From: Bromus sterilis
Lineage: Eukaryota; Streptophyta; Magnoliopsida; Poales; Poaceae
DNA: 64,000 nt
Assembly (NCBI GenBank): GCA_950022295.1
Contig: OX465596.1
Location: 217,217,501-217,281,500, forward strand
Reading direction: 5' to 3'
Below are positions 1-13,129 of the stretch, piece by piece; position 1 is the stretch's first letter; each line of letters starts with the position of its first letter. Below the pieces are notes generated by a model. It saw only the letters and a list, made by a program, of their open reading frames with translations, had not been told where the DNA came from and did not search any database. The position numbers were made by a program, and so were the translations under genes.

Positions 1-2082
1 TTGCGACTCCTGGACTGGTCCGGGGTGAGGTACTAGGCCGAGAGGGGTCAGTGAGCCCAATGTGTGGTCGTACTCTTAGTCTTGGATAACAACACAAGAA
101 ATCGGGCCTAAGGCAGTGTTCAACGAGACAACCCACTGTGTACTCCTACGCAGCCTCTCATCGTTCACCTTTGTTTAGGGTAGATTCACCAACACGTTAC
201 CACCATCATTCACATGATCACTACCATCCCGACTCACATCAAAGTAGCCTCAAGTAACAACTCTAAGCATGCAATAAGCTGTAACAGTTGCAGGGGCCAC
301 ATGATATCAACCAACTCCTACATCTGCTAGGATTGTGGTTTGCTTAGTACTGTGACAAAATGATAGGTCATGCAAAGGAATGGGTTCAACTAGCGGTAGA
401 ACGTATCATGGTGACATCCTAAACATGCATTTGCGAGAATGAGAGGGAACTGGGATTTTATAGACATGATCAAAGAGGGGGCTGCTTGCCTTGCTGACGA
501 TCACGATGCAACACTCTTCTGACGTGAGGTTGAACTCGTCTCCGAGATCAACTCTACCGAGAAGAAGCAATCACCGAAGCACTGGAAGTAAAGCACAATC
601 AATATAATACAATGCACATTCAATATGAAAAACATAGCATGGCAATTTGCTAATGTGACCTATGTTTTAATTGCCACATTTTAATTGAAGTTGATTTGAA
701 AAGTGAATTCAAATTCAAACTCCAAATGTTATTTAAATTTGGTCAACTTGCATTTTCTAATGTTTGTTCATTGGAAACCAAATGGTCATGTGTGTTAAAT
801 GCTTCTGAAGTACAAGTGATGTGTGGTGCATTTCAAAGTTTGAAGTTGGAATAGCAATTGAATTGATTTTGAATTAAATCCAAATAAATCAAATAGCAAA
901 AGCTACTGATCCCTTTTTAAGATCAACTCCAACAAAGCTGAAAGTTGGAAATTTGGATAGAGGATTTTCTCCTGATCATTTTTCATATATTACATTTTGA
1001 ATTTGGAGTTATAGTTTAAAAGTTATTCAATTTCAAAGTTTTGCTTATTTTCTGGAATTTACTAAATAAATTAATTGATTTAGGATTTACTGCGTCATCA
1101 CTAGGTCATGCTGACGCCAGGGTTTGACCAGTCAACTGACGGGGCAGCCCCACCTGTCAGCCTCAGTGGTTTAAGCCAGGGGTTAAGTTGCTCTGTTTAA
1201 ATTAAAACGTGGATTAACTAGGGCCCTGGGCCCAGTGTCAGTGAGAGAGAGAGAGAGATTAGGAGCTCGGTTAGGGCTAAACAACCGGCGGTTAAACGCC
1301 GGTGGCCTAGGCCACGGCGGCGCTCTGCCGGAGTGGGATTTCGGCCACAGGGGAGGGAGATGGAGGCACGGGAGCGTGCCTCGCGCTCGTGCGCTTCTCC
1401 TGGAGCATGCAGAGGACCTTGAGGAGGCCCTGAGCCACGGCTACGACGACGGGAAGCGGCGGCCGGCTACTGACTCCAGCAAACTCGCGCTGCAGAACAC
1501 GGGGGAGAGAGCTAGGAGGGGAAAATCGAGCGGGAGCTCACGAGGAAGGCGACGACGAGCTCGGGGAAGTCGGAGAGGAGCTGGCCAGGGCGAATTTGAC
1601 GAAGGCGTCCACGATGGACAGCGGCGAACTGGAGAAGGGGGCGACGTCCCTGGGGCCTCCGGGATCGAATTGAGGCCGTAGCTCGATGAAGAGCTCCTCT
1701 GCGGGTCTTCTGGACACTGCGGTTCGACGGGAGGGAGTCGGTGGCCACGCGGGCGCACGGTGGCCGCTCCGGTGAGCTCTCGGGGTGGCGCGGAACTGGC
1801 AGAGGAGAGAGGGAGAAGAACCTGCGAGGGGGGGGGGGAAGAACTGGGAGCTTCCAGGCGTGAGCATGGGATTAATCCCAAATCACTTTTAAAATGATCA
1901 CACTCATTTTTAGGATTTTTCAACACATCCAAAAGAATATTGGAAAAAGATTTATTTCTGGCCTTTTGTGTAATTCAATTAGGGCTTTTCTTTTCCCCAT
2001 TTCCTTTTCTTTTGAATTTTTTTTTTCAAGATGCAAAAATGCAAGCTAGGTTAAACACAAACCTAAAATTAGGGTTCTGACA
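1..2082 (-). mobile_element. E1: truncated LTR of the Tekay-type long-LTR family (E)
   Basis: The segment aligns by eye with the right-hand ~2.4 kb of the LTRs of the complete E2 element (10660-13129 and 18130-20625), beginning with the shared block around 'aggccgagaggggtcagtg' and ending in the family terminus 'gggttctgaca' at 2082. The left end lies outside the window. Sense is minus, judged from E2. It is visibly more diverged from E2 than the E2 LTRs are from each other, so it is an older copy. The G/C-rich block near 1240-1850 yields several overlapping ORFs on both strands, but none carries a recognisable domain. The 5 bases after the terminus, ACTTG (2083-2087), are the candidate target-site duplication; its partner is not visible. 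Confidence 0.85.
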
Positions 2083-3024
2083 ACTTGGCAGCAACAAAAG
2101 CGACCAGAATCTTGCTACAGATTCCCTCGTGATTCCCCCCCAAGAGCTCGCCGATTCCGCCTCAGTTGGAGCACGAAGGATTTCGTGTGATTCCCTGTTA
2201 TGAATCCCCCTATGTCCCCCTATCGTGCTCACTTATGGTGTTCCTTGGATTCGTCTCCCCCGGGAATAGAATTATTTGCAGACACAACTGACAAAGAAGA
2301 TTGTGGCGCACAAGTGACATCATACTCTCGTGTGGGAACTGCACTGAGATAAGTCTCTCGGAGGTGACCGTGGTCCTACCGCCTCCTCGACACGCGAGCA
2401 GCCTGAGCCTGGCTACCCTTGTCCACACAGGGCACTATGCGATGATCCGGCTTTGTGTGGATTACGCTCTGGGTTCATCCCACAGCCTGGTGCATGGTTC
2501 CTGCAAAGCTTTCGGTCCGTGCGAACACCCGCAGATGTATTGCTACCGATAAAGTCCCACTAGTAGGGTGCTTCATGGGGACATGATTCCCTATGTCCCC
2601 GGTTCCCGGAAACTTCCGTTCCCCGAGAAGTCTTTTCTCAAGCCGGGACTAGAATTCCAGGAAGATCCTCCTCCTCCGTGGAGCCGGGGTAACGGATGCT
2701 GCTATCGGCCCGTCAAAGATACGAGTCAGATTGTGCAATGTTTTCAGAGGGCGACCAGGCTCGACCCGCGCCCACGTCCCGGACGGCATGCCATGCGTCC
2801 CTCCCATAAGCGAACATGCACAATACCCTTCGCGGATTCACATCATTCACACGAAGAAGACCCGACTTTCATTCAGGAAGCTGATGCTTCAAGATCTCTC
2901 GCTGTTCGCCTCGTGGGACACGAGTACCAAGTGCATTATTACAACCCACAAAGCTCATCTCGACAAAGGTAAAACAAGGTAATATGCAAGTACATGGGAT
3001 AATTTCCCCCTATCCATCATGGTA
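2083..3024. other. Unclassified segment of an older element
   Basis: I see no convincing coding region. Open frames here are short, overlap on both strands and show no known motif. The segment lies between the E1 LTR end and the antisense ORF remnant at 3025-3388, so it is probably internal sequence of the same Tat-lineage element as that ORF, but this is inference from position only. Confidence 0.3.
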
Positions 3025-3388
3025 CTAATCTTCTCGACGTGCTTGCGGAACTTCTCCTCCACGCGCTTCTGCTCCACCGGGTCTGGCAATGCTCGTGTAC
3101 ATGGTGTTGTGGAATTTCAGCCTCGCGAACGCCCACCAGCAGATCTCTGAAAACACGTCTTTCACGATCTGGGCCGCTCGCTCCGTGCACCCCGCCTGGT
3201 ACTTGTCCATCACTTCTGTTGCACTCAAGAAGAAAGCCATGAGGCCCTCGATCCCGTCATCCTGCGGCTCCTTTCGTAACCCAACATGGGGCAACTGCAT
3301 CTCGTTCAGCACCGTCGCAAAGCTGGTTGCCACGCTCCGGATGGACTTCATCCCCTCGCTATTTGTTGTCCTGTGGCGCGCGTACTCG
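3025..3388 (-). pseudogene. C-terminal-side fragment of an antisense retrotransposon extra ORF (aORF)
   Basis: The minus strand is open for about 120 codons, containing 'GMKSIRSVATSFATVLNEMQ' and an acidic to aromatic stretch ending near 3025. The first five or so residues of the computed frame fall inside the LTR of element A, so the real fragment starts at 3388. On the far side of A (30743 onward) the minus strand also stays open into the target duplication, which suggests that A cut this ORF. It may continue the Transposase_28-like aORF at 33696-35057, which is also minus and also broken on the side facing A. I do not recognise a named domain in this fragment alone. Function is unknown. 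Confidence 0.4.
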
Positions 3389-3585
3389 TGAAACTTCATC
3401 CTCGTTGGTTACCCCAAGTGGAAGGTTGAGATGTAGTGTAGCAGAAAATTTCCCTATGTAGAGGATATGGTTTGTCTCCAGCAGGACTCCGGCAATGGTA
3501 AGTAGGTGCCAACGGCGCAATTGACGTCGACCTGCACACAATACAAATAACTTTGCTTCCCAACGAGTACAGAGAGGTTGTCAAT

Positions 3586-6500
3586 TGTAACAGCCCAAGA
3601 GCAATTCTTGTAATCATCATGTAATCTTCCTTTATATTTTGAATTCCAACTTGACATGGTGATGGGTTGTTGCAATTCATGTGATGATTTCAAATGGCAA
3701 GGTGCTTGGAGTCCAATTGATTTTGTTTTGAATTTATTTTTGGATGGCTAAAGAAAGGTGATGTGGGGTTTTCCTTGCTCCATTTGTGTTCCCCTTAAGT
3801 CCAAATTTGCATAGGCAATTCCTTGGATTTTCCCCCATGCCCATCATTTTACTTTGATTTTTACCTCTTTGGAAAAAATCAAGTAAAGCTCAAAGCCATT
3901 GGAATCTAATTCTTTTGTCCCTGATTTTATTTGCTCCAATTTGGGTCAAGTCAATTTTATAAAATCAAGGGAATTCCCCTCATAATAAAACATATTTTTA
4001 TATGTTTTATTTCTATCAGTTTTGCTCTAGAAAAGTCTTAGTTTCTCTGGCTGCACTGGAGACAGCCCACTTGGGCCTGCCGAATCCAGCCCAGCAAGCA
4101 GCCCCGCGGCTCCTTTTTTTTCTTTTCTCCCTCTCTCTCTTGCCCCGGGCCCTCTTGCCAGCGTCGTCTTCCCCCACCTTTTTCCCTCTCCTTTCTCCCG
4201 TCGTCAGAGAGCAAGGACGGAGAGGAGCTGGTGTGGAGCCCCCTCGCCAGCCTCTCCTCCTTGCCCCTTTTATGCAGGGCTCCCCCTCACCTCGGGAACC
4301 CTAGCCTTCTCCTTCCCCCTCCTCAATTCCGCCCGCCGCCACCTCCATGGGAGAGGAGCCCCTCCCCTGTTTCTCCGGTGAGTCGCCGAATTCGCCACCG
4401 TCGTGTCTCGTAGGTGGCGGTGCGCTCGCATCCGTGCCTCTGATCGTGTCTGCGCCCGTTTCCTTCTCGCAGACAGGAGCTAGGAGCCGCGCCTGTCCGC
4501 GCCGTCGTCCTCCCTGCCGAGCACGTCTCCGTCCCCGACGACGACTACGACAGCTCCATCCTCCTTGTCGCGCCCGAGGCCGTCTCCAGCAACCCCATGG
4601 TGAGCGTCTCCCGTTCCCGTAGCAGGCGTAGTCGTAAAGCGCGTCCATTAGCGTCCCCGTGCCGTCGTGCGTGTCCGCGGTCGCCATGGCCGTGGTGTGG
4701 CCGATCACGCGCTAGGGCCTTCGTAGACACGTCCAGTGCATGCCTAGGGAGCGCAAGGTGCCCCCTTTGCACCCGTGCGTCTCCTTTTCCGTCGTCGCCG
4801 TCGTCTGCACCTTCCCGCAGAGGCGTTGCGCCGCCGTGATGTTCCCGTGAGCAAGGCGTCAACTTTTTGCAGTCATGGAGCGTGTCCTTTGGCAAAACGG
4901 GTTCCTGGAAGATAGGGCTAGCTCCTAGCCGAGGCCACGGTCGTCGAAAGGAGGCGTCGCTGGTTGCCTGAGCCTTGGATTCAGTTTCGTCAAAGTAAGG
5001 CGCCGCCTTGTCTCTTGTAGTTCCTCTGATGCCGCGGTCCTTGATCAAGGCGTGCGATCCCGTTTTGATCAGCAGCCACAGCGTAGCCCAGTGGTCGTGG
5101 ACTTGAGTTCCATGCGAGGTATCCAGGGATCGATCCCATCGAGCGCAAGGCGCCCCCTTTTGTTTCGGGTTTTGCTGCACCAACTGAACTTCAGGTTCAG
5201 GTGTTCATCTGTCGACAGATTCAGTCGAGCCTGGGGGCCAGAGGAGGCCGGTTTCGCGAGTGGCCTGGGCCGGGAACACCGAAGTTGGCCCAGCAGAGGC
5301 CTCCCCCTCTATTCTTTTTTTTTCTTATTTCCTTTTCTCTTTTGTTTACTTCATTTTTCTTTGCAAATTCATATCTTTTTGAATTTTGCACTTTTTTCCA
5401 ACATGTTGTACATGAATCTTGGGTAGGAAAATGCAGTGAGCATGATGGCATAGTCCATTTATTTTTTGTGGGCAGTGCAAAATGTGTGTCCATGCGATTT
5501 GCTTCACATAGTACAAACACCTTCCTTTTGTGTTTACAACTTGTTGCATTTGTGACATGTTGCACATGGGGGGCTTGCACACATGATTTCTTATAAATGT
5601 TTCTGCCATGTAGGGTTAGGATGGTACTGCCTATTTTGTACTTTGAGCAAGTATAAAATGTAATGTGACACAATTGTCACATGTGCCCCATCTTTCCTTC
5701 AACTAAATTCTTTTGCCACTCAATTCATCTCTTTCATTCAATTGCTTGAGTTCCACAAGTTGGCCCACTCAATGCATCCCCTTTTCCTTGCATATTCTTG
5801 ACACATGCCAGTCACATCTTTTTCCCATGTGACCTTTCTTTTGGTGCCTCTTTGGTGTCAATTTCACCGACACTTCTCCGTCCCCGGAATCGATAGATTT
5901 ATTTCACAATTCTTATTATAGTTAACTTGTTGTTATGGTTTCATGCCATGTCATGTTGCCATGTCATTTACACCAAAGTTAAGTTGCATGTGGAGTTTGT
6001 TGACGTATCGTCAACACCTTCATTTAAATTTGACTAGATAGGGTCACACCATGTCTATTAAACTTGATCATCTCATCCATGCTTGAGCATTTCCGACACC
6101 GAGCCCGAGGACCCTGCTACGTCTGCTCCGTCAACTGATTACCCAGGCAAGGGGGTTTATATATCATTCTTTATAGCTTTCAGCATGCTTGCCTAGCTGT
6201 ATTTAGAAAGGTTGCTTGATCCGACTACCATATGCTTTTGCCTCTCAACTAAACCCAAACAACCATGCCCCCACATCCTAGAAAAAACTTGTTTGGCTAT
6301 GTACCTTGCTTGCTTGACCATTTCTTAGTATGTGTAGGCCCTTAACCGCTGCTTATACCCATTGCTTCTTGGTGGAATATCATGCTATTATCAGAAATTG
6401 GTTGATATTTATTATTATGATGTTAATTTATATTTGACGAAGGATGGGAGACCGGGCTGTTCCCGCCAGGTGTTTTGTTACATTCAAGTCACCTAGGTCC

Positions 6501-7781
6501 CGAGTTCCAGGTATTGTGTTTCCTGACGAGCATGCATAATCGTGTGTGGGATTCTATTTGGTCCCCTTATCTTACCTACCTAGATTCAAACAGTTCTAGT
6601 GGTGGCCCGAGCTGATTTACTATTTGCAGACGTGTGTGTGCTTGGTTGGTACCCCAGCAGTTTTCGAAACAAACCATACCAGCGGAGACATAGTTCCTCT
6701 TGTTGGTCCACACTGGTGAGCTAGGGAAGTCCCCTGCTGTTCAGGTGAGGCTAAACCCGACCTTGGCCATACGATAGAGACTGATTCGAGTGCGCGGTCG
6801 GCTTTTGAGTTGGGTGTCGACTCACCGGGGGCCACCCGGAATTGTGCGTTGTTAGTTAGAGGGACTCTGGCGTTCTGGAGTTTCAGGGGATTACTCAGCC
6901 AAGTGGAAACCGGGCGTACATGCGAAGCCTATGATGGGCAGTTGGTACACCCCTGCAGGGTTAAATCTTTTCGAAAAGTCGTGTCCGCGGTTATTGACGA
7001 CTTGAGACCTACTCCTTGTTCATAGAATAACATCAAATTAATCATGCTTTAAAATTTGCCAACGTGTGAGTTGCCTTGATTTCTCTTCTTCGTCCGAGGA
7101 GACAAAGAGGGGACAAGGTTGTGTTATGTTTTGCGTAAGTAGGTGAATAACAGACTTACGACACGATGTCAACGAATTCTTGGATCTTCCCTTACTCTAA
7201 TAGATCGTTAGCCACTCATATATGCTAGCGCGACTGCAACCTCTATCTTTTTACTTTTCCTTACCGTGAGAAGTTAGTTATACTGCATTGATATATTCTC
7301 ACCTCTTGCATTTCCTTTTCCCTTTTATTGTTTTGTCTGATCGGCCGCTGCAGTGGATTACTACCTCGGCCCGAGCACTGGACGTTACTTCGTGGAGGTG
7401 CCACCGGAGGAGGACGATGAGGAGGACTTCACCCAATAGATCCTATAGTTGGGTTCCGATGTTCCCTGGGTGGACTTGTTTATGTGCACCTCTCTCTAGG
7501 GCCATTTGGATTTTGACCGCACTCGGTCGTGTTTGTCTTCCGCATGGTGTCATGATGTACTGTTGGATATTATGATCTCTGAGATGATACCAGTGGTGAG
7601 TGTATGCCCTGGACTTATATATATTTATGTCTTAGTTGTTCATGCTTGATTTACCTGTTGTCGAGAATCCGATAGCGATACGAGTGCGAGTATCATGCGT
7701 CGGTGGCCACTTATGCGCTTCTATCTCAGGTGGGACGCGAAAGCGACTAACTCGAGATAGTACCGCATCGGGGGCCTTACA
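3586..7781 (+). mobile_element. B1: solo LTR, long-LTR family B (variant 5' half)
   Basis: The element starts TGTAACAGCCC and ends GGGGCCTTACA, flanked by a perfect 5-bp duplication TCAAT (3581-3585 and 7782-7786). At 4196 bp with no primer site, polypurine tract or coding domain, it is a solo LTR left by recombination between two LTRs. From about 5930 to the end it resembles F, C and D (for example the block at 6430-7020), while the first ~2 kb is different. Sense is plus by comparison with element C. A pyrimidine-rich stretch and a G/C-rich block (4130-4860) give overlapping ORFs on both strands that I regard as spurious. Confidence 0.85.
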
Positions 7782-9197
7782 TCAATATCTCCGGCCTTGT
7801 TGTTCACAAAGGAATAAACGCAAGGGATAATGATAACAGCTAGAAAGTAAAAGTAGGAAAATAAAAGAGCGTGTAAACAGTAATGAGAATATGGACCGGG
7901 GTCCCATGATGTTCACTAGTGATATCTCTCTCCCAAAAGACGATAAAACAGCTATGCGAGGTAAAAAAACAGTTGGGAAATTGACAGGATTAAAAACGCA
8001 CCGCAATGCTAACTATGCTACAAAGAAAGGAAGAGGCTCAAAAGCATGGGCGGTACGCAAAAATAAGTAGACCGAAATCCAATTGCATCTACTACTAATC
8101 ATCCACCTTGAGATATCTATCCAGAACATCTCGCTGGTATTAAGTTGCGAGCTCCACCCAAAGTGTAAACCCAAAGCAATAGACAACTGCATTAAAAAAC
8201 ACTTTGCGTAAAGCAAACAATCCTTGCAACCATGGTTACAAGAACCGTTGTGTTTCCCCTTGTGGCAAAATCACATCCCCTAGACTCATGTTTCTGTCAC
8301 TCAAGCGTGTCATCAGGGGGCCTGAACCCACAATCGAGCATAACGTTCCCTCTTGGAGTTACTACCTACTACTTGGCCAAAGCAATAAACAACAACGGAG
8401 AACATGCAAGAATTACTTAGGAACAAAAATATAAAAGATAAGAACCAAATATATTACTCAATCACAATCTAAACAGAGTCTCATAATCCATCAGATCCCA
8501 GCAAACTCAGCATAGCAACAACAGAAAATTACATATGTGCCTCGATCATGTAGGGCAACTCATGAGGTCTAAACCATGAAGAACAAAGAGGGGAGGAGAA
8601 CATCACATAGCTACTGATCACGGACCCATGGTCCAAGGGAGACTACTCACGGATCATCCGGGAAGCGTCCATGGTGAAGGGGAAGCTCCCGGAGGTCAAT
8701 CCTCCCACCGGCAGGGTGCCGGGATGAGGTCTGCTGGCGCTCCCGATCTTGGAAGTGTGGCGGCGGCGGAACAGAGGCAAGATCGCGAAAAGGGGTTCTG
8801 TATTCGGAGGTTTCGCTTCATGGAGAATATATAGGCGAAGGGGGGCATCCAGGGGGGGCACCAGGGGTCCAGGCTCCCCCCTGCCGTGGCCAAGCCCTAG
8901 GCTGCTCCAGGTGGCCGCCTGGGTCCCTGGTGATGGCCCTCTGGCCCGACTTTGGTGATTCCGGAAGCTTCCGTTGCGCTGATTTATTATCCGATTTTCC
9001 CGAATTTTTGGAGCATTTTTAATATGGGGGAAACCTGAAATAGAAAAACGGCAGAAAACAGGAACTGGCACTGTGGTGCACTGAGGTAATAAGTTAGTAG
9101 AAATATGATCAAAAGTGTATGAAAGTGTATCTAGATCATAGCAATATCACACAAAACATGCATGGAGCAAGAAGAAATTATAGATACGTTTGGGACG

Positions 9198-12100
9198 TGT
9201 CGGGACCCGGGGTTAGCGTATGTAATTCCAGTCACGATACAATCACATGGAGAGCCGAGAACCATACCCACTTTTCTAAGCAGACAAGGCCAAGCACAGA
9301 ACGTTCTCGATAAGCATCGAACGTGAGGGGCATCCCATTCAGGCCGGATGATCAACTGAGATGGGTCCTCAACGTCCGCTCACAAGTCTAAATGCTTATG
9401 GGTGGTGAATCCCATACTCATAGACAAGTCACCTCAACCATGTTATCGATTGGATCCTAAATCTTACATAAACTTACTCCAGCCCGATCACTTAGTCGGG
9501 GTCTAGGGCGGGCTCGATCATACAACAAAGTGTGCACGTGACAGAGTCACGAACAATCGCATCACGATGCCCCAAGCTGCGCACATATAAGGGCCACTTG
9601 GTGTATAAAAGACCGCCAGCCAGATCACAACTAAGGTCTTGAAAACCCATACTAAGACATGCATGTTACAAACATACACGCAACACACATGACTAGTATG
9701 AACAGCAGGTATCATCACATAACTCTACAAAGTACTCTTTATTGATATACACATAGAGCATACATAGATCACATGTCTGTGATCAACATTACATCATACA
9801 ATGGAAGCAAATTAGGTCTGAGTACAGACAAGTTTAACAAATGGCTTAGAGAAGCCTTGTACAACAAACATGCCCTTCCACGAGGGACCAGACTGCTGTC
9901 TGGGACTATGCTAACTTAGTCAACGTCGAGCTTCAAGTTGAAGACTCCATCGGGGTCCGGGTTCTCATCTAAAACATAGAATAAGAAAACGTGAGTACAA
10001 AGTCGTACTCAGCAAGACTTACATCAAAACTACACTACTCATGCTCAAGTATCAAGGTAAACGAGGTGGGGTTCAACATGCAGAAGTGCCAGCTTTGACT
10101 TGGCTAGTCCTGAACTACGAGTACCAGACTTGAGGTAAGAAGCGTACACGAGTCCACTACATCTCCAACCAATACACCACTATGGTTACTTCCTCGACTT
10201 CCCCACGAGGAGGCACACCATAGCACTCACACTTATCTTGGTGTATTATAGAAGTATCCAGTTCAAGTTGTCTAATAATCAGGTACAGGTTCCAAGTAGT
10301 CCATAACCGCGGACGCGGCTATTTGAATAGTTTTGTTAACCTTGCAAGGGTGTAAACTACACACACATGACCATCTGTTACCGCCTTTTGCTCGCCAACG
10401 TTCAAGAGGTGACAGCGACAATGTTCACCACGACACTTCGCTCACAACCGGTCTATTCCAGGAGTCGACTATCTGAGTTGCTACCGCTCGAGAGTCCGGC
10501 CGGATCAACGAAACGGACTGAGACAATGTAGGTGACCAAGACGCCACCTTTAGCAGATGGTTTTCCTGCCTCATAGGTGCACCCACATATCTAGGATGAT
10601 GCAACCGTTCCTTCATTCTTTTTCTATGCAGATGCCAAATGGAAAGCCCGAACTAATGTGACTCCTGGACGTCGACACAGATCAAGGTACTAGGCCGAGA
10701 GGGGTCAGTGAGCCCAATGTGTGGTTGTACTCTTTGTCTTGGATTACCATACAAGAACTGGATGCTTAAGGCGGTGTTCAACGAGACAACCCACCGTGTA
10801 CTCCTACACAGCCTCTCATCGTTCACCTTGTATTAGGGTGGATTCACCGACACAGTTTCACTTTCATCAACACCATGTTCACTATCATCCCAACTCACAT
10901 CAAAAGTAACCTTACTATAACACTAAGCATGCAATAAGCTATAACAGTTGTAGGGGCTTCATGATATCAATCAACTCCTATGTCAGCTAGGATTGTGGTT
11001 TGCTTACTACTGTGACAAGATGATAGGTCATGCATCGGATATGGGTTCAACTATGCGGTAGAATCGATACAAAGTGATCTCCTAAACATGCATAGGCGAG
11101 ACTGAGAGGGAATTGGGATTTTATAGATATGATCAATGGGGTTTGCTTGCCTTGCTGACGATACACGGGTCTTAATGGTGGTCTTCTTCTTCGGGGGTGA
11201 TCACCGTCTCGGAAAAGCTGTTACCGGTACAAACATCAACAAAGGGGGACAACATTGAATTGAAATGCACAATCACATGATTATGTTGTCCATGATGTGA
11301 ATGGTATTGGTTTGATCTAGGTTCAATTTTCCACATGTTAATTGAAGTTGATTTGAAAGTTAATTCAAAATCAAACTCCAAATATTATTCAAATTAGGTC
11401 ATCTTGCCTTTGCTAATGTTTGATCATTGTATACCATGTCATCATGTGTGGGATATGCTTCTGAAGTACAAGTGATCATATGTGCATTGCAATGGTTAAA
11501 ATTCAATTAGCATTTGATTTAAATTTGAATTTATTCCATTTAAACCAAATAGCAAAAGCTACTGGTCCCATTTTAAAATCAACTCAAACATGGTTGAAAG
11601 TTGCATATTTGGATAGAGAATTTTATGCTGATCATTTTTCATATATTATTTGTCCAATTTGGAGTTCATATGAATTTTCTATGATTTATTGAAGTTTTGA
11701 CTATTTTCTGGATTTTCTGAATTCTTTTAATTCCTTTTCTTTTTATTGCATCAGCATGATGCAAGCAAGACATCAGTGGGGGGGCTGACATGTGGGTCCA
11801 CCCTGTCAGTGGCCACTGCTTGATCTCTGTTTAATTAACAGAAACAGAGGATTAGGGGGGGGGGGGTTGGCCCCACTTGTCATAGAGTTAGGGGGGGATT
11901 AGTGGGTCATTAGCTCAAGGTGTAGGGGGCACTAATGGCGGGGTCGCCGGAGGGCACTGTTGCCGGCCGGAGTTCCGCCGGAAAGGAGATTTAGGGCACG
12001 GGGGGTTCACCTAGGGGCATTGGGAGGAAGCCCTAGAGCTTGCGCACCCCCTGGAGCTAGCCACGGCTCACGAGGAGGCCCGAGGCCATGGCTATGACGG

Positions 12101-13129
12101 CAATGGCGACGGCCGGAGCTACTGGAAGAAGGCGACGGCGATTGGGGGCACGGGAGGAGCCGGGGTTAGGGGGGATCGAACCGTGAGCTCACCGGGAGGG
12201 TAAAGGAGAGGTCAGGGGAGGCGGAGAAGCTTGGTCGGCGACGCAATTTGAGCTCGAAGCCCACGGTGGCCGACGGGAGGAAGTTGGAGCTGGCATCCGC
12301 TCTGGGGCCCATGAGCTCGAATTGACGACTCAAAACGATGGAGAAGACGACCGCGGTTCTGATGGACACATTGGTGCGGTGCCTCGTCGTCGTTGTCCAC
12401 GCGGAAGCTCGCCGGCGTCCTTCGGCTGTGCTCGGGCTTGCGCGAGATCCGCGAGGAGGAGAGGGGGAGGAGGTCCAGAGAGAGGGGGAGGAGAGCGGGG
12501 CGTGCTTTGGGCGTTGCGTGGCGGAAGGAGGGAGGCAGGGGAGGCCTAGACGTCTCCTCCACGTCAAGGTGGCCGGCGGCGCGCTCCCAGGGCGCCACCG
12601 AGCTGCTTCCGTCGGTGGGGAAGGAGACAAGTAGGTGGAGGTGGGCTGGGGGGGAACAAGTTGGGCTGAAACCAGGGTTTCTTCCTTTTTCTTTTTCTTC
12701 TCTGTTTTGTTTTTCTGCCTTTTGTTTTGCCCTGGTAAAAATACCAAAGCATTTAATAAAAATGCCCAAATACTTTTATAAATACTAGGTGGTCAGTAGA
12801 AAACACTTATTACTTTTGGGCATTTTTGAAATTCAATAAATTTGAATTCCAAATCAAATAGGGGTTTATTTAATTTCCAAAGCCACTGTTTGAATATTAG
12901 AAAATTCCATGTGCATGGGATTGATCCCAAACCACTTTTAAAATGATCAGCAACATTTCTAGGAATTTTCCAAGCATTCAAATGATTTTTGGAAAAATAT
13001 TTTTATCTGGCCATTTCAAATAATTCCTCAGGGCTTTCTGCTTCCCCATTTTTGAATTTCTTTTGAATTTTTGCATGATGCAAAAGGGCACAAACAAATC
13101 TAGCACTTACCCTAGTTGGGGTACTAACA
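9198..13129 (-). repeat. 3' LTR of E2
   Basis: 3932 bp, ending GTACTAACA where the partner LTR ends GTTCTGACA. The sense strand is minus, so transcription would enter from 13129. A minus-strand TATA-like box (plus-strand CTTTTATAAATA) is at 12773-12784. A run of 12 G lies at 11855-11866. ORFs in the G/C-rich part (12160-12790) occur on both strands and are not conserved as proteins between copies. Confidence 0.92.
12773..12784 (-). promoter_or_regulatory. TATA-like box in the E2 3' LTR
   Basis: The minus strand reads TATTTATAAAAG about 345 bp from the sense 5' end of the LTR, followed by an A-rich then G/C-rich leader. The same box is present in the right LTR at 20268-20279, where it would drive the element. 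The call rests on position and sequence only. Confidence 0.5.

Noticed and set aside
2084..2088. CTTGG here as partner of CTTGG at 41862 (left end of LTR I)
   Set aside because: It is not followed by an A-type LTR start; a five-base match alone is expected by chance.
4301..5183. 212-codon and 135-codon minus ORFs in B1
   Set aside because: Inside a TSD-bounded solo LTR; no domain, no counterpart in related LTRs.
12166..12788. Overlapping ORFs of 98-193 codons on both strands in the E2 LTR (and the same region in the right LTR and E4)
   Set aside because: They lie in a G/C-rich LTR block, overlap in several frames, have low-complexity Pro/Arg/Ser protein and are not kept between copies as proteins.
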